A stretch of DNA of 6,403 bases from assembly GCA_013815395.1 (NCBI GenBank), contig JACDGH010000155.1, positions 1 through 6,403 on the forward strand. The letters are read 5' to 3'. The notes beneath the pieces are model-generated. The model did no database searches, had not been told where the DNA came from, and worked only from the letters and a program-made list of their open reading frames with translations. Of this stretch, positions 5,002 through 6,403 are shown piece after piece. The DNA is from Parachlamydiaceae bacterium (lineage in GTDB: Bacteria > Chlamydiota > Chlamydiia > Chlamydiales > Parachlamydiaceae). Every line of letters starts with the position of its first letter. Position 1 is the first letter of the stretch. The translations under genes were made by a program, and so were the position numbers.

Positions 5002-6403
5002 TATTTCCTTTTTCCAGAGGACTCGAAGAGTTTTTATTTTCTTTTTTCGACTGTGTTAACTCGCTGATAATTCTGTAGAATAGGGGCACGAAGAAGATCG
5101 CTAAAAATGTGGCCGCAATCATGCCCCCAAGCACGCCTGTGCCAACAGAGTGGCGACTATTAGCACCAGCCCCCGTGCTCAACACAAGCGGGATCACCCC
5201 GAATATAAAAGTCAGAGATGTCATTAGAATAGCGCGGAAGCGCAATTTGCCAGCTTCAATAGCGGCCTCCAAGAAGGACATTCCCTCCTGATGTTTGATC
5301 ACAGCAAACTCGACGATAAGGATAGCATTTTTGGCGGATAAGGCAATTAACGTAATTAATCCGATCTGAAAATACACATCGTTATTCATCCCCATCATCC
5401 ATACTGACATAAGAGCACCAAATATGCCAAAAGGCACTGCAAGTACAATTGCCAAAGGCAGGCTCCACTTTTCATAGAGCGCCGCCAATATAAGGAAAAC
5501 CATTAAAAGTCCGGCTATCATCATGTAAGACGAAGAGCCACTGGTGGCATTTTCTTGATAAGATTCCCCACCCCAATCAAAACTCATGTCATCAGGCAGC
5601 ATTTCTTTGGCCACCTCTCTCATCGCTGTCATAGCCTCTCCCGAACTATATCCGGGTGCAGCAGACCCATTAATTTTTGCAGCTGCAAAGGTGTTAAAGC
5701 GACTCACTAAGTTTGGTCCAGCGGCATTCTTCAAAGTAATCAATGCGCTTAGAGGGATCATTTTCCCTTTAGTAGATTTTACATAAATTTGTTCGATATC
5801 ACTTGGGGTGAGCCGCCATTTTGGATCAGCCATGATGATCACGCGGTAAACCCGGCCGAATTTATTGAAATTATTGACATAATAGGAAGCAAAAAGACTT
5901 TGCAGAGTGCTGTAAATTTGATTAATGGGCACATCTAATGAACGTGCTTTGGAACGGTCGAGGTCGATGAATACCTGTTCGGCATTAGCATCGATGGTAG
6001 AAATTAAAGAACTTAATTCAGGACGTTCCTTTGCTTTAGCAATGAATTGACGAGTGATATTTTCAAGATGGGCATAGTCCCCTTGCCCTCGATTTTCAAT
6101 CCAAAATTCAAAGCCTCCCACCGTACCCAGACCTTGAATGGCCGGGGGGTTAAACATTAAAACCATGGCGTCTGGAATTTGACTATATTCTTTAGATAAT
6201 TCTGCAATAACAGCGTTGGCCTGTTCCTCCGAATTTCTTCTTAAATCCCAATCTTTAAGCACTACAAAATTGGTGCCCTGGTTGGTGCGATTTAAGCTAT
6301 CAATGAAGCTGAACCCCGCAAGCTCGATGAATTTATCAACCGCTGTATTTTTTTGTGCCATCTCTGATGTTTGCGCAGACACCCTTTCAGTACGCGTCAA
6401 GTT
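4991..6403 (-). CDS. RND multidrug efflux pump, AcrB/HAE-1 type, C-terminal part (5' end beyond window)
   Basis: This is an inner-membrane proton-driven exporter. The frame is open to the right edge and a TTG at 6400 is internal, so about 470 residues are visible, matching roughly the last 460 of the ~1040 in AcrB. Numbering from that TTG: the porter-domain block with FVVLKDWDLR (45-54) and FNPPAIQGLGTVGGFEFW (83-100) comes first, then YYVNNFNKFGRVYRV (173-187) near the docking region, then five membrane segments TM8-TM12 at about 291-308, 315-335, 342-365, 388-408 and 420-443. Proton-relay residues are kept: K357 in LSAKNAILIVEFA corresponds to AcrB K940, R387 to R971 and T394 to T978. The hydrophilic tail is 449-469. 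It is the upstream partner of the outer-membrane factor gene, overlapping by 11 nt. An adaptor protein gene is expected beyond the right edge. Drug range is unknown. Confidence 0.96.
   Translation of the reverse strand, partial: NLTRTERVSAQTSEMAQKNTAVDKFIELAGFSFIDSLNRTNQGTNFVVLKDWDLRRNSEEQANAVIAELSKEYSQIPDAMVLMFNPPAIQGLGTVGGFEFWIENRGQGDYAHLENITRQFIAKAKERPELSSLISTIDANAEQVFIDLDRSKARSLDVPINQIYSTLQSLFASYYVNNFNKFGRVYRVIIMADPKWRLTPSDIEQIYVKSTKGKMIPLSALITLKNAAGPNLVSRFNTFAAAKINGSAAPGYSSGEAMTAMREVAKEMLPDDMSFDWGGESYQENATSGSSSYMMIAGLLMVFLILAALYEKWSLPLAIVLAVPFGIFGALMSVWMMGMNNDVYFQIGLITLIALSAKNAILIVEFAVIKHQEGMSFLEAAIEAGKLRFRAILMTSLTFIFGVIPLVLSTGAGANSRHSVGTGVLGGMIAATFLAIFFVPLFYRIISELTQSKKENKNSSSPLEKGNNDV

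Overview
The window reads as a moderately AT-rich bacterial chromosome segment from a Gram-negative lineage: it has an outer-membrane lipoprotein efflux channel, an RND inner-membrane pump and a YjbH-type outer-membrane protein. The protein set (YjbH, Mg-type HemB, BON and DUF1328 pair, RND plus NodT-family channel) and the general look of the sequences suggest an environmental chlamydia (Parachlamydia/Protochlamydia-like). That assignment comes from memory of similar proteins and cannot be proved from this sequence; a gammaproteobacterial amoeba-associated lineage remains possible.

Layout, left to right. A 5'-truncated yjbH-like gene (+ strand, 1-1461) runs in from the left edge. It converges on hemB (- strand, 1484-2509) with only 22 bp between the two stop codons. 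A gene-free stretch (2510-2929) follows. It is not featureless: it holds three related GC-rich hairpin repeats (two direct, one inverted), two of which bound a 160-bp unit. Then come two small - strand genes, a secreted single-BON-domain protein (2930-3298) preceded by a 54-residue two-helix DUF1328/YtjA membrane protein (3339-3503). Both starts were shortened from the longest possible frames because of ribosome binding sites and family length. Finally, a NodT/OprM-type outer-membrane factor (3574-5001) overlaps by 11 nt the 3' part of an AcrB-type RND pump gene (4991-6403), which runs off the right edge.

How the genes work together. The RND pump and outer-membrane factor form the end of a typical adaptor-pump-channel operon transcribed leftwards; the adaptor (membrane fusion protein) gene is expected just beyond the right edge. 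The DUF1328 and BON genes look like a small envelope/stress unit, comparable to the ytjA and osmY neighbours of E. coli. hemB is a housekeeping tetrapyrrole gene, and YjbH is an outer-membrane protein of the exopolysaccharide-export type with no other polysaccharide gene visible here.

No tRNA, rRNA, CRISPR array or transposase was seen. The least explained part of the window is the repeat cluster between hemB and the BON gene.
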